The notes: generated by a model not told the origin, from the letters alone. 64,000 nucleotides of DNA from an uncultured Cyclobacteriaceae bacterium (GCA_937146645.1 CAKZRQ010000012.1:454398-518397), one strand, 5' to 3'. Shown: positions 1 through 8,737, counted from the stretch's first letter. A program made the numbers and translations.

Positions 1-339
1 AATATATGGATTCAATCCTCTGTTTTCATGAACTACCACTATCCCGGGTTTCTTTCCTGAACCTTTGGGTTTGGATAGTAAGGCTTTGATTTCTCCTCCG
101 CCTTTTGGAGAGTCATACATGATATAATCGGATTCGATTCTTTCGTCATCTGCAGCTACCGTTCGGGTGGTGACATAATCCGGCATCATTGCGGACATAA
201 GAGCCGCCACTGTTATTCCACCCACGGCGTAGGCAGAAAGCTTTTCTACGAAAGCCCTTCTATCCAATTTATTATGAGCATAAGCGTCATATAGATCAAA
301 AACTTCCTGGTCGATGTCTTCTTTTTTGAGGTGTTTCAT
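1..339 (-). CDS. Dienelactone hydrolase family protein, N-terminal part (cut by window edge)
   Basis: Only the first 113 codons are inside the window; the gene continues past base 1. It starts with MKHLKKEDIDQ, followed by a twin-arginine-like segment (LDRRAFVEKLSA) and a hydrophobic stretch ending near ALMSAMMP, so Tat-type export is likely. The visible catalytic-domain start reads GGGEIKALLSKPKG and then GIVVVHENRGLNPYI, which is the typical first strand and oxyanion region of dienelactone hydrolases (carboxymethylenebutenolidase-like alpha/beta hydrolases). The Cys-Asp-His triad would lie in the missing part. The substrate cannot be told from the sequence. Family call is good; secretion is inferred. 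Confidence 0.85.
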   Translation of the reverse strand, partial: MKHLKKEDIDQEVFDLYDAYAHNKLDRRAFVEKLSAYAVGGITVAALMSAMMPDYVTTRTVAADDERIESDYIMYDSPKGGGEIKALLSKPKGSGKKPGIVVVHENRGLNPYI

Positions 340-505
340 ATTTGTAGTGTTTGGGAGAAGTTAGTTAAAATTTGACTGCCATTTCTTTCTTCTTAGATAT
401 GCGGAAAAATAAATAGTCCTTTGGACTCATTATTGCAAGAAGCTGCGTGAATAGGATGATAAAGATTAAAATATTGAAAACATTCTATAAGATTAGTCTC
501 TTGGA

Positions 506-513
506 TATTTTTG
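506..513 (+). promoter_or_regulatory. Candidate -7 promoter element of the PycTM-like gene
   Basis: TATTTTTG matches the Bacteroidota -7 consensus TAnnTTTG exactly and lies 29 bases before the ATG at 543. No good -33 TTG is seen at the expected spacing, so this is a moderate call. Confidence 0.4.
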
Positions 514-542
514 TATATTCAAGCGTTCCTTAAGTCATCGCT

Positions 543-1112
543 ATGTTAATGGAGGAAGTCAAAACCAAGAAAAAGAGGAAAAAGACCGCAAGGGAAAGGC
601 AAACGCTATATCGAGTTGCTTTTAATAACAATACCCAGTTACTGAAGATCGCTGATAATAAGGCGAATATTATCATCAGTATCAATGCTTTGGTTATATC
701 CTCTATGGTAGCACTAGTAGGGTATGGATCCTTGAATAAGGAGGTGGATATAAATAATATTTACACATTCATCCCCATGCTGTTCTTCCTACTATTTAGT
801 TTGTCTTCTACCATCATTGCTGTGCAGGCAGCAAAGCCAAAAATCTTGGGTAAGAATCAAGCCAATGTACAGGTGAAGAGATCGGTCATATTTTTCGGTT
901 CAGTCTCCACTTTTACAAAGGATGACTACATCAAAGAGTTCAATGAAACCTTGACCTCCAGAAGAGAAATCCAGGATCAGATGTCTACCTCTTTGTATTA
1001 TCAAAGTATGGTTCTAAACCAGAAGTATAAACTTTTAAGAAGAGCCTATCAGTTATTCAGCCTTGGTTTGATAATTGGTGTTGGGGCTTTTTTGATAACG
1101 CTCCTGGCTTAA
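543..1112 (+). CDS. PycTM-like membrane protein (Pycsar effector family, DUF5706-like)
   Basis: This 189-residue protein has a basic N-terminus, then the family's conserved block (FNNNTQLLKIADNKANIIIS) leading into a first membrane segment (about residues 43-63). A second membrane segment (about 75-95) and a C-terminal one (about 168-188) follow, with a soluble region between. This matches the membrane module of Pycsar effector-family proteins, which in true Pycsar defence respond to cyclic UMP or CMP and damage the inner membrane. In many Bacteroidota the module is fused to an HD domain; here it stands alone. No uridylate or cytidylate cyclase gene is adjacent, so a defence role is not supported by context. 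The start could also be the ATG at 549. Its stop overlaps that of the convergent chagasin-like gene by 4 bases. Confidence 0.75.
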   Translation: MLMEEVKTKKKRKKTARERQTLYRVAFNNNTQLLKIADNKANIIISINALVISSMVALVGYGSLNKEVDINNIYTFIPMLFFLLFSLSSTIIAVQAAKPKILGKNQANVQVKRSVIFFGSVSTFTKDDYIKEFNETLTSRREIQDQMSTSLYYQSMVLNQKYKLLRRAYQLFSLGLIIGVGAFLITLLA

Positions 1113-1504
1113 TTCTGCCGAATATTAATGGTGTAAATTCTTTTTTGGCTAGCGTCTGAAGTTCTTGATTTTTTGAATTCTAAAATGACAGTTTCCTGTC
1201 CTGTCTTTATCGCTTCAAAATCCCAAAGCTCAATTCCAGCTTCGTCACCTGTTCGAGTTTGAGTAACTTCTTGAATAAAGCCCACTGAATCGACAAGAGT
1301 AACCTCTGATTTATTAGTCCAGTACCATTTCTTTCCAGAAGTAGGTTGAGAGGGTAACTCGATATAAAACTTTTCTCCCTCCTGGGTTTCAATCGTCTCT
1401 AATCTCGGGTTTTGTGGTGAACAGGCAGATACCAAAAGGGCAATTGAGGCAATAAATATCCCAATACTTGTAATTAATTGTTTGGTATGGTTAACAATAT
1501 TCAT
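1109..1504 (-). CDS. Chagasin-like (inhibitor family I42) lipoprotein
   Basis: The 131-residue product begins with a membrane-spanning signal that ends in a lipobox (LLVSAC), so it should be a lipoprotein. The mature part carries the three loop landmarks of I42 cysteine-protease inhibitors: LPSQPTSGKKWYW in place of the NPTTGY loop, a glycine-containing second loop (RTGDEAGIELWDF), and a late strand with EFKKSRTSD where RPW is usual. Family members bind papain-like cysteine proteases through these loops. The third loop departs from the consensus, so inhibitory activity is uncertain. A perfect 14-base palindrome lies 16 bases upstream of the start. Overlaps the convergent PycTM-like gene by 4 bases. 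Confidence 0.72.
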   Translation of the reverse strand: MNIVNHTKQLITSIGIFIASIALLVSACSPQNPRLETIETQEGEKFYIELPSQPTSGKKWYWTNKSEVTLVDSVGFIQEVTQTRTGDEAGIELWDFEAIKTGQETVILEFKKSRTSDASQKRIYTINIRQN

Positions 1505-1519
1505 GGTTCAGAAAAATCC

Positions 1520-1533
1520 CTACCTTAAGGTAG
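1520..1533. promoter_or_regulatory. 14-base perfect palindrome upstream of the I42 gene
   Basis: CTACCTTAAGGTAG is its own reverse complement and sits 16 bases before the start codon at 1504. Read on the minus strand it contains TACCTTAA, a partial -7 element, so it could be an operator overlapping the promoter. No regulator is identified. Confidence 0.35.
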
Positions 1534-1646
1534 TTGGTTTTGACCATTTTCACTAATGCCGTTGCCTCACATGCATCAAAAGAATTATGGCTTTTTCTGA
1601 TAGAATACACCAAAAGTCATTTGACCTTTCGAATATTCTAGGCGGA

Positions 1647-2339
1647 TTAATAAGTGTATTTAATCAAAACACGCTTGGTGATCTTTTGATCATCTGGATT
1701 AATCGTCATTTCAGCATTATCAGCAGAGGCGGACATAGCCATTTTCATTCTGGGTGCTAACCTGGATTCACCCAAGACTTGAACTCTATGCACACTCAAA
1801 CTCCTCAATCCCAAAGTGGCTGCCATAAGTCTGCTTCTGTCCTGGGCATCTTGAAGTGCCTCTGTCAACAAGGTGTTATCTAGAGATTTCCTCGTAGCTT
1901 CAGAGATCTGAAAATGGAGATTAAAGCTCATGTCTCCGGCATCTTGAATGGATTCCACGATGGATTGAAGATCCTCATTTTTGCTATTTGTGATTATCCT
2001 GAGCGTCTGTCGAGCTACATAGCCGCTGTCTCGAGATACACCTTTTCGATAGATTCGATTCAGATCAACAGAGTAGTTGTCAGCAACAAGCTTGTAATCC
2101 TTGATTCGATTTCTTTTTAGCTCCTTGGCCAGGCTTTCAGTCTTTTTATTCAAGACTTCCACAGCCTCATTTACCTTCATGGATTTCTCCTGAAGCATAA
2201 TGGTGAAAATAGCTTCATCAGGAGCAATGGCCCGATCACTATACCCTTGAACTTCGATAATTGGAATAGTGGCCTCTTCTTGCGCATGCGCAAAGGAAAC
2301 CGCAAATAGCAATAGGAATGTTGTTAGTATTGATTTCAT
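1647..2339 (-). CDS. SIMPL (DUF541) domain periplasmic protein
   Basis: The chosen start (MKSILTTFLLLFAVSFAHAQ) gives a clean Sec signal peptide; a longer reading from 2381 would put 14 charged residues before it and is less likely. The mature protein opens with the SIMPL hallmark (IIEVQGYSDRAIAPDEAIFT) and continues with VEVLNKKTESLAKELKRN, SVDLNRIYR and the later DAQDRSRLMAATLGL block. SIMPL proteins are periplasmic or outer-membrane associated and poorly understood; some relatives are linked to oxidative stress or to signalling. About 230 residues is the usual length. It stands alone downstream of the aromatic operon and has no evident functional partner. Confidence 0.85.
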   Translation of the reverse strand: MKSILTTFLLLFAVSFAHAQEEATIPIIEVQGYSDRAIAPDEAIFTIMLQEKSMKVNEAVEVLNKKTESLAKELKRNRIKDYKLVADNYSVDLNRIYRKGVSRDSGYVARQTLRIITNSKNEDLQSIVESIQDAGDMSFNLHFQISEATRKSLDNTLLTEALQDAQDRSRLMAATLGLRSLSVHRVQVLGESRLAPRMKMAMSASADNAEMTINPDDQKITKRVLIKYTY

Positions 2340-2422
2340 GGTGTTTTCTGTTTTACACCAATTTATCAAAACTCCCGCCAAGATCGATGGCCTACTGTTA
2401 AGTTGTGTGAATTAGCCTATCC

Positions 2423-3271
2423 TCAAGATTGGAGGTCCAAAATATCTCGGATGGAGTTGATTTCAGCCATTTCACTTTTCATATCCTCTCCAGAAGTTGC
2501 ATCTATTTTTAACCTGAATTTTTGAAGATTTTCGATGTATCCATCCAAGGCCTCCAGGATATTATCCTTGTTTTCGGTGAAAATAGGAGCCCACATGGAA
2601 GGGCTTGATTTCGCAAGTCGAACTGTGGAAGCAAACCCAGATCCAGCCATGTCAAAGATGTTTTTATCATCCTCCATTTTCTGAAGAACTGTTTTGCCAA
2701 GCATGAACGAAGAGATATGGGAAAGATGGGATACGAAAGCCAATTGCTTATCGTGCTCATCAGGCTCCATAAACCTTAATTTAAGATTTAGCGCATCAAA
2801 GAGCTCATAAGCCTTTTCTTTTAGGTGAAGATCCGTTTTTTCCATTTCACAAAGGATCATCACCTTTCTATCCAAAAGCTCTGGAAATGCGGCTCGAGGA
2901 CCTGAATATTCTGTTCCGGCAATTGGGTGCCCAGCCAAAAATTGCTTTCTCTTTGGGTGATCAGCAAGAGCTTTGCAAATCGTACTCTTGGTCGATCCCA
3001 AATCAATGACAAGGCTTTCCGGCCCAACTTTATCCAAAGTTGCACTCACCAGGCTCGCCAAAGTATCAGCTGGGGTAGCAATAATAGCAAGATCAACATC
3101 CTCATCTGGAAGTTCCTGTGCTTTGTCTATCATACCCAAGGTATGAGCATCTTTGAGGTTTTGCTCGCTGGTATCCCAACCCGAAATCTCTAATTCATGA
3201 AACTTTTGCCTGGCGGCCAGTGCAAAAGATCCTCCTAATAATCCTAAACCTGTAATGTGTAATTTTTTCAT
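2423..3271 (-). CDS. tyrA: Prephenate dehydrogenase
   Basis: Converts prephenate to 4-hydroxyphenylpyruvate with NAD(P)+, the committed tyrosine step. The start MKKLHITGLGLLGGS places the Rossmann glycine motif at residues 8-14 and lies just past the upstream stop; an in-frame ATG at 3310 would overlap the aminotransferase by 38 bases and is less likely. Other landmarks are DLGSTKSTI, the prephenate-binding AGHPIAGTEYSGP and FVSHLSHISSF. There is no ACT domain at the C-terminus, which ends about 280 residues in. It is the last gene of a six-gene minus-strand aromatic operon. Confidence 0.92.
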   Translation of the reverse strand: MKKLHITGLGLLGGSFALAARQKFHELEISGWDTSEQNLKDAHTLGMIDKAQELPDEDVDLAIIATPADTLASLVSATLDKVGPESLVIDLGSTKSTICKALADHPKRKQFLAGHPIAGTEYSGPRAAFPELLDRKVMILCEMEKTDLHLKEKAYELFDALNLKLRFMEPDEHDKQLAFVSHLSHISSFMLGKTVLQKMEDDKNIFDMAGSGFASTVRLAKSSPSMWAPIFTENKDNILEALDGYIENLQKFRLKIDATSGEDMKSEMAEINSIRDILDLQS

Positions 3272-3272
3272 T

Positions 3273-4418
3273 CTAACTATTGTCTTTGATCCTTTGGATC
3301 GCTTCTTCAAATTTTTGTTCAGGAACGCAAAGTGAGATCCTTACAAAGGATTCTCCATTGCTACCAAAAATATGACCTGGTGTGATGAATATGTTTTTGT
3401 CTTTTAAAATTCGATCTGAAAATTCTTCAGAACTTTCATCCTTTGGGACTTTCGCCCAAAGAAACATACCAGCTTGATTCCTATCGATGGATAAGTCTAG
3501 ATTCTCTGCTAATTGCATTGCGAGTGCCTTTCTTTTCGAATAGGTGTCATTCAAACTCTGGAACCATTCTTTACTGGATTTTAAGGCTTTGATAGCGCCC
3601 ATTTGGAGTCCATAAAACATTCCAGAATCCATGTTGCTCTTCACCTTCAGGACAGCATCAATTTTGTCTTTCGACCCAGCAAGCATTCCTACTCTCCAAC
3701 CTGCCATATTGAAAGTTTTACTCAAGGAATTAAGCTCAAGACAATGCTCCTGAGCACCATTAATTTGCATTAAGCTGAGTGGTTTTTCCGTGAGGATATG
3801 AGCATATGGATTATCATTCACCAGCAGAATATTGTGCTTTTTGGCAAAGTCAAAAGCCTTCTTAAAAAGAGTCAAACTTGCTGTTTTCCCCGTTGGCATA
3901 TGAGGGAAATTGATCCACATAAGCTTCACCTTACTTAGGTCTTTCCCTTCGAATTCATCTAGCTCAATACCATCTTCACCAATAGAATAATTTCTCACCT
4001 TGGCTTGAGTCAGCTTTGCGGCAGCTGAATAAGTTGGGTAACCAGGATTCGGGATTAGCACTTCGTCCCCCGGGTTCAGGAATGCCATGTTGATGTGCAT
4101 GATTCCTTCTTTGGAGCCGTTAAGAGGTAAAATTTCTGAATCCGAATTAAGCTCAACGGTGAAGTGATTCTGGTAATATTCAGAAATCGCGCTTCGTAAT
4201 TCAGGTATTCCACGATAGCTTTGGTAACCATGAATAGATTCCTGATTGGCAGCCTTGTTTAGAGCTTCTATCACTTTTGGATGCGGAGGAAGATCAGGAT
4301 TCCCGATCCCCAGATTTATCACATCCTTTCCCTGAGAGATCATTTCACTGATCTGCTTCAGTTTTGTGGAAAAGTAGTATTCGCTTGCGCCCGCTATACG
4401 ATCTGCAAAACCCTTCAT
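3273..4418 (-). CDS. PLP-dependent class I/II aminotransferase, probably aromatic or prephenate specific
   Basis: A fold type I aminotransferase of 381 residues. Landmarks are the N-terminal INLGIGNPDLPPHPKV, GSKEGIMH, the PNPGYPTY loop, NDNPYAH, and the Schiff-base lysine K234 in LNSLSKTFNMAGWRVG; the substrate carboxylate arginine is in FVRISLC near the end. Relatives include LL-diaminopimelate and aspartate aminotransferases. Its position between prephenate dehydratase and prephenate dehydrogenase, with a 4-base ATGA overlap to pheA, argues that it transaminates phenylpyruvate and 4-hydroxyphenylpyruvate, or prephenate itself. The exact substrate is inference. Confidence 0.88.
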   Translation of the reverse strand: MKGFADRIAGASEYYFSTKLKQISEMISQGKDVINLGIGNPDLPPHPKVIEALNKAANQESIHGYQSYRGIPELRSAISEYYQNHFTVELNSDSEILPLNGSKEGIMHINMAFLNPGDEVLIPNPGYPTYSAAAKLTQAKVRNYSIGEDGIELDEFEGKDLSKVKLMWINFPHMPTGKTASLTLFKKAFDFAKKHNILLVNDNPYAHILTEKPLSLMQINGAQEHCLELNSLSKTFNMAGWRVGMLAGSKDKIDAVLKVKSNMDSGMFYGLQMGAIKALKSSKEWFQSLNDTYSKRKALAMQLAENLDLSIDRNQAGMFLWAKVPKDESSEEFSDRILKDKNIFITPGHIFGSNGESFVRISLCVPEQKFEEAIQRIKDNS

Positions 4419-5251
4419 TTCATTCCCCGCTCATACGTACCTAAAACCTTGACCTCTCCTAATTCTTTTGAAATCTCCTCCATGCAAAGCTCAAAATTCC
4501 TACCCTTATCAAATAATGTATCGATGAAAAAAGCATATTCCCAGGGCTTCTCCATCACCGGAACAGATTGGATCTTACTCAGGTCAAAATCATACTCGTG
4601 AATTTTGGTAAGAAGTTTTGCCAGTGATCCGGGTTGATTTTTTATGGTGATTTTAAGGGAAGCTTTTGAATGGCTAGCTTCCAAGCTTCTATTTCCCTTC
4701 CGGAGGAAAATAAACCGAGTGAAATTATTTTTCACCGTTTGAATATCCTCAGCGAGAATTTCCAGTCCGTAAATATCCGCAGCAATTCTACTTCCGATGG
4801 CACTAATCTCCAAGGTCTTAGCTTCGCTGATTTCTCTGGCTACTGTCGCAGTGTCTTTAGCTGCTTTGGTTTGGAGGTTGGGATATTTAGAAAGAAAGCT
4901 TTTACACTGTAGAAGTGCCATGGGGTGAGACTGAATCTGCTTAAGGTTTTCAATTTTTTGCCCGGGCAAAGCCATCAATTGATGGGAAATGGGCAGGTAA
5001 TGTTCTCCAGAAACAGAAAGTCCATGACTATCGATGAGATCGTAATTGGGTAGTATGGCTCCCGCGATGGAGTTTTCAATCGCCATAACTCCTTCATCAG
5101 CTTCCCCTAGGGCCACATTTTGGGCTACCTCCTCAAATGAATCCAGATAAAGAACTTCTGCAGTGTCTCCGAATTTCTCTAAAGCAACTTGATGATGGAA
5201 TGAACCCGGAATTCCTTGGATAGCTACTACTTTACTAGATTTCATGCTCAA
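4415..5251 (-). CDS. pheA: Prephenate dehydratase with C-terminal ACT domain
   Basis: Makes phenylpyruvate from prephenate. The catalytic domain shows IQGIPGSFHHQVA, EGVMAIENSIAGAI, SHPMALLQC and the active-site Thr-Arg-Phe (NNFTRFIFL). The ACT domain (about residues 197-275) carries KIQSVPVMEKPWEYAFFIDT, equivalent to the phenylalanine-binding ESRP region, so feedback inhibition by Phe is expected. This is a stand-alone dehydratase with no chorismate mutase fused; mutase activity is supplied by the two DAHP synthase fusions. The start could also be the third codon (5245). It overlaps aroA by about 11-17 bases. Confidence 0.93.
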   Translation of the reverse strand: MSMKSSKVVAIQGIPGSFHHQVALEKFGDTAEVLYLDSFEEVAQNVALGEADEGVMAIENSIAGAILPNYDLIDSHGLSVSGEHYLPISHQLMALPGQKIENLKQIQSHPMALLQCKSFLSKYPNLQTKAAKDTATVAREISEAKTLEISAIGSRIAADIYGLEILAEDIQTVKNNFTRFIFLRKGNRSLEASHSKASLKITIKNQPGSLAKLLTKIHEYDFDLSKIQSVPVMEKPWEYAFFIDTLFDKGRNFELCMEEISKELGEVKVLGTYERGMK

Positions 5252-6470
5252 GCAACTTGGTTTCTATTCCAATGGACCTGCAATGTTTCCAGAAGCTCGG
5301 ATAGGACTTATTCACGACTGAAGAGTCCTTGATTTCAACATCTGTTTTTGTCAAAAGTGGCATAAAAGCCATTCCCATCCGGTGATCATCATAGGTTTCA
5401 ATGGTCACTTTTTGTGGCATTGATACAGAAGGGATCAATTCAAAAACCTCGTTTTCTCCTTCAATTAGTTGTGCTCCGAATTTTCCGAGCTCTTGTTGGA
5501 GAGCATAAATTCTATCTGTCTCTTTTATCCTGAGACTTTCCAAGCCAGTGAACTTTGGGTTTTGGCCAAGGATGGCACAGGTCACAGCGATCGTCTGTGC
5601 TAAGTCGGGACAGTGAGTAAAGTCCCATTCCTTTAGTCCTTTGACCGCTTGTTTGGTCAACAGAACTCCGCCTTCCTTGAATTCGCTTTTTACTCCGAGT
5701 GACTCCATAATTTCTACCACCTTAGAATCTCCCTGGAGACTATTTTCTTTCAAGCCTTCTAAAAAAAGAGAGCCTTTGTCAGCACAAGCTAGAAGGCTGA
5801 ACCAGTAGCTCGCTCCAGACCAATCACTTTCTACAGCGAATGTGGTCGACTTATAATTTTGATTTTTGATATTGATTTTTCGATCATCCCAAGTGTACTC
5901 AATACCGAATTCTGACATCAATTGAAGAGTCATCTCGATATAGGTTCGGGACCCAATTTTTCCTTCAAGTTCAAGCTCCAGACCTTCAGGAAGGGTAGGG
6001 GCAATCATTAAAATAGCTGAGATGTACTGTGAAGAAACATCGCCTCTTATTTTAATCTTATCCGTTCTTTGCTCTGGAAAGCCATTTATCGCTAGTGGCG
6101 GATATCCTTCTTCGGTTAGATAATGAACGCTAGCTCCGAGCTCCTTCAATGCTTCCACAAGAATTCCAATTGGTCTTTGGCACATTCTGTCAGTGCCGGT
6201 CATTACCTTCTGCTTACCAGTGATCGCTGCGTATGCGGTCAGAAATCTCATGGTCGTACCAGCATCCAAAACATCATAGACCGGTGGATCCTTTTTCAGT
6301 AACCGAATCATAGTCTGTGAATCTCTGGCCTCAGCAAGATTTGTAATCTTGTTTTCACCTTCGGTCAAAGCATCGATGATCAAGGCACGATTTGATTCAC
6401 TTTTTGATGCAGGTAATGGGATGCTATGAGCACCAAAGCTTTCCTTTTGTAGCAATAAAATATCAGACAT
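5235..6470 (-). CDS. aroA: 3-Phosphoshikimate 1-carboxyvinyltransferase (EPSP synthase)
   Basis: Joins PEP to shikimate-3-phosphate in the sixth shikimate-pathway step. The 411-residue product has the substrate-binding LPASKSESNRALI, DAGTTMRFLTAYAA in place of the usual NAGTAMRP loop, SSQYISAILMIAP, the DWSGASYW and IKETDRIYAL catalytic segments and DDHRMGMAF. The Thr-Met-Arg-Phe variant occurs in Bacteroidota enzymes; the GTTMR context could affect glyphosate sensitivity but that cannot be judged here. It overlaps aroB by 8 bases and pheA by up to 17, so it is tightly coupled in the operon. Confidence 0.95.
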   Translation of the reverse strand: MSDILLLQKESFGAHSIPLPASKSESNRALIIDALTEGENKITNLAEARDSQTMIRLLKKDPPVYDVLDAGTTMRFLTAYAAITGKQKVMTGTDRMCQRPIGILVEALKELGASVHYLTEEGYPPLAINGFPEQRTDKIKIRGDVSSQYISAILMIAPTLPEGLELELEGKIGSRTYIEMTLQLMSEFGIEYTWDDRKINIKNQNYKSTTFAVESDWSGASYWFSLLACADKGSLFLEGLKENSLQGDSKVVEIMESLGVKSEFKEGGVLLTKQAVKGLKEWDFTHCPDLAQTIAVTCAILGQNPKFTGLESLRIKETDRIYALQQELGKFGAQLIEGENEVFELIPSVSMPQKVTIETYDDHRMGMAFMPLLTKTDVEIKDSSVVNKSYPSFWKHCRSIGIETKLLEHEI

Positions 6471-7512
6471 TTTTTAGTGCTTGGTTTTGATAAAAATGGA
6501 TAGAATCCATGATTTGGGCCCTTGTGACAGGAATGTTGTATGTGCAATCCCCAATAGAATTAAGCAAAGAGAAGAGAAGGGTATTGCCTTCATTCTTTTT
6601 GTCCTGAAGACATAAATCAGTGATGGGTTCCATATCTGATTTGGGTATTTCTATCTTTCCAAAAACACTCAGAAAAGCCTCAGAAATTTTTTCAAGATCA
6701 GATTCTGACATTCCGTTGATTTCTTTAGAGAGATAGGCTTCGCAAATCATTCCAATGGCTATCGCCTCACCATGTAATAGATGCTTTTCTCCATCCAGAT
6801 AATAGCTTTCCATGGCATGGCCGACGGTGTGTCCAAAGTTCAAAATCTTCCTCAATCCACCTTCTTTTGGATCGGCAGATACCACCTGGCTTTTTATCTC
6901 GACTGATTTTTGGATGAGATCGCTCCAAGTGGAGTCTTTCCAATTTCCAAGGTTTAGTAACCTGAAATAATTTTCGTCTGAAATCAGACCATGCTTCATG
7001 ATTTCAGCAAAGCCAGATCTCAGCTCTTTATCTGGTAATGTCGCGAGAAATTCGGATGAAACGATGACCTTTTCGGGCTGATTGAAGACGCCTAGATGAT
7101 TTTTGAAGCTTTGGAAGTCTATTCCCAGTTTCCCGCCAACACTAGCATCTACCTGAGATAAAAGGGTGGTTGGAATATTGACAAAACGGATTCCTCTTTT
7201 ATAGATAGAAGCGCAAAAGCCACCCATGTCAGTGATAACCCCGCCGCCCAGGTTAATGACTAAGGCTTTGCGATCAAGCCTGGCTTGAGTCATTTTATCC
7301 CAAATAGCTTCACAGGTTTGAAGGTTTTTATTCTTTTCTCCTTGCTCTGCAATGAACACCCTAGAATCATCAATGCTCAAGTCTCCGAGTAATGGGAGAC
7401 AATGGATATGAGTGTTTTCATCACAAATAAGAAATACTTGAGATGGAGCTATTTCCTGGATGATGGTTTGAACATCCTCAGAAATGTGAGTGGAAAAAAG
7501 GACTTCCTTCAA
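6463..7512 (-). CDS. aroB: 3-Dehydroquinate synthase
   Basis: Cyclises DAHP to 3-dehydroquinate using NAD+ and a divalent metal. The 349-residue protein shows the NAD-binding NLGGGVITDMGGF, IPTTLLSQVDASVGGK, the catalytic GFAEIMKHGLI and the metal-binding histidines in FGHTVGHAMES and LLHGEAIAIGM. It follows the DAHP synthase/chorismate mutase gene by 64 bases and overlaps aroA, which fits pathway order: DAHP synthase, then DHQ synthase, then EPSP synthase. The other shikimate genes (aroQ/D, aroE, aroK, aroC) are not in the window. Confidence 0.95.
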   Translation of the reverse strand: MKEVLFSTHISEDVQTIIQEIAPSQVFLICDENTHIHCLPLLGDLSIDDSRVFIAEQGEKNKNLQTCEAIWDKMTQARLDRKALVINLGGGVITDMGGFCASIYKRGIRFVNIPTTLLSQVDASVGGKLGIDFQSFKNHLGVFNQPEKVIVSSEFLATLPDKELRSGFAEIMKHGLISDENYFRLLNLGNWKDSTWSDLIQKSVEIKSQVVSADPKEGGLRKILNFGHTVGHAMESYYLDGEKHLLHGEAIAIGMICEAYLSKEINGMSESDLEKISEAFLSVFGKIEIPKSDMEPITDLCLQDKKNEGNTLLFSLLNSIGDCTYNIPVTRAQIMDSIHFYQNQALKNV

Positions 7513-7576
7513 TTCAAGTTTGGATAGGGTACAAAAAAGGAAAGGCTATTCACTAGCCTTCCTCTTCAAATATCGA

Positions 7577-8686
7577 TTATTTTTTAATCGGCTCGGCCTC
7601 TCTAAGTTGCTTTTCTTGTCTTTTTACAGATTCCTCGTGAATACAATACAGCAACTCCTTCATGAACTTAGCGCTCAGATTTTTGTCAACTCCCTTTTGA
7701 GTTCGGCTCTCCATTACTTCTTTCCATCGATCTGATTGGAATACGGTCAGGTGGTTCGCTCTTTTATGCTCACCAATCTGGTCGACCACTGCAAATCTTT
7801 CCTGAAGGATATCCAAAAGCTGATCATCCATGTGATCTACTGCCCTCCTTAGATCATTTAATCTTTCGCTCGGCTCTTGCTCTTCGAGAGGCTGCTTGAA
7901 GTCGATTTGATCCAAGATTTCTTTCAGTGCTTGAGGTGTCACCTGCTGCTTGGCATCGGACCATGCATTATCAGGATCATGATGTGTTTCTATCATTAGG
8001 CCATCCAGGCCAAAGTTTATTGCTCTTTGGGATACCTCAAGAATACCATCTCTTTTACCAACGATGTGACTAGGATCATTAATCACTTCCATACCTTCCC
8101 ACTTTCGCTTAAGGTGCATGGGCATGGACCAATTGGGCTTGTTTCTGAATCGCTTGTCGTAGGCATCAGAGAAACCTCGGTGAATGGCTGCCAACTTTTC
8201 TATCCCAACTGCATGAAAACGTTCGATAGCTCCCATCCAAAGATCAAGATCTGGGTTCATCGGGTTTTTCACCATCACCGGGATGTCCACACCTCTGAGG
8301 GCGTCAGCTATTTCTTGTACAGCAAAAGGATTAACCGTAGTCCTTGCTCCAATCCAAAGCACATCCACCTTATTCTTCAAGGCTATTTCCACATGACCAG
8401 CGTTGCCAACCTCAGTTGTCACTGGGATATTCAGATGATGTCTGACGATTTCCATCCATCTTAAGCCTTCTTCTCCTATACCTTCAAAACTTCCTGGTCT
8501 GGTTCTTGGCTTCCAGATTCCTACCCTAAACAGATCAGGGCAAACATTGGCAGTCTTCATATCCTTACAGATCTGTTCGATCTGCTCGGGAGACTCAGCA
8601 CTGCAGGGCCCTGCGATAATCAGTGGAGAATCTAGTCCTAATCCCCAGTCTTTAATTTGCTTGTGTGATTTCATGGTTGTGAGCAT
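7577..8686 (-). CDS. aroF: Bifunctional DAHP synthase / chorismate mutase (attenuator-controlled copy)
   Basis: The N-terminal ~265 residues are a type I-beta (KDO8PS-like) DAHP synthase with IIAGPCSAESPEQI, WKPRTRPGSFEGIG, VLWIGARTTVNPF, VKNPMNPD and NDPSHIVGKRD. A ~90-residue AroQ chorismate mutase follows (LNDLRRAVDHMDDQLLDIL, HKRANHL, SDRWKEVMESR, HEESVKRQ). Fused this way, the mutase usually confers feedback control on the synthase. The start may be the ATG at 8686 or the one at 8674; both lie just after a strong terminator hairpin, so translation only happens on transcripts that escape termination. It is the first gene of the aromatic operon. A paralogue lies at 9061-10155. Confidence 0.93.
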   Translation of the reverse strand: MLTTMKSHKQIKDWGLGLDSPLIIAGPCSAESPEQIEQICKDMKTANVCPDLFRVGIWKPRTRPGSFEGIGEEGLRWMEIVRHHLNIPVTTEVGNAGHVEIALKNKVDVLWIGARTTVNPFAVQEIADALRGVDIPVMVKNPMNPDLDLWMGAIERFHAVGIEKLAAIHRGFSDAYDKRFRNKPNWSMPMHLKRKWEGMEVINDPSHIVGKRDGILEVSQRAINFGLDGLMIETHHDPDNAWSDAKQQVTPQALKEILDQIDFKQPLEEQEPSERLNDLRRAVDHMDDQLLDILQERFAVVDQIGEHKRANHLTVFQSDRWKEVMESRTQKGVDKNLSAKFMKELLYCIHEESVKRQEKQLREAEPIKK

Positions 8687-8691
8687 TAATG

Positions 8692-8722
8692 AAAAAAGCC
8701 CGACTCTTTCGAATCGGGCTTT
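8692..8722 (-). terminator. Intrinsic terminator of the aromatic-operon attenuator
   Basis: On the minus strand a 12-pair stem (8722-8711 with 8706-8695, one G-T wobble) closes a GAAA tetraloop and runs into six T residues (8697-8692). It ends only 6-18 bases before the two possible start codons of the DAHP synthase gene and there is no gene upstream for it to terminate except the leader peptide, so it reads as an attenuator. Confidence 0.9.
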
Positions 8723-8737
8723 GTAATATTTTTGTTT

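Noticed and set aside
543..1112. A full Pycsar defence operon
   Set aside because: Only the membrane-effector-like protein is present; neighbouring genes are a dienelactone hydrolase, an I42 lipoprotein and a SIMPL protein, with no cyclase.
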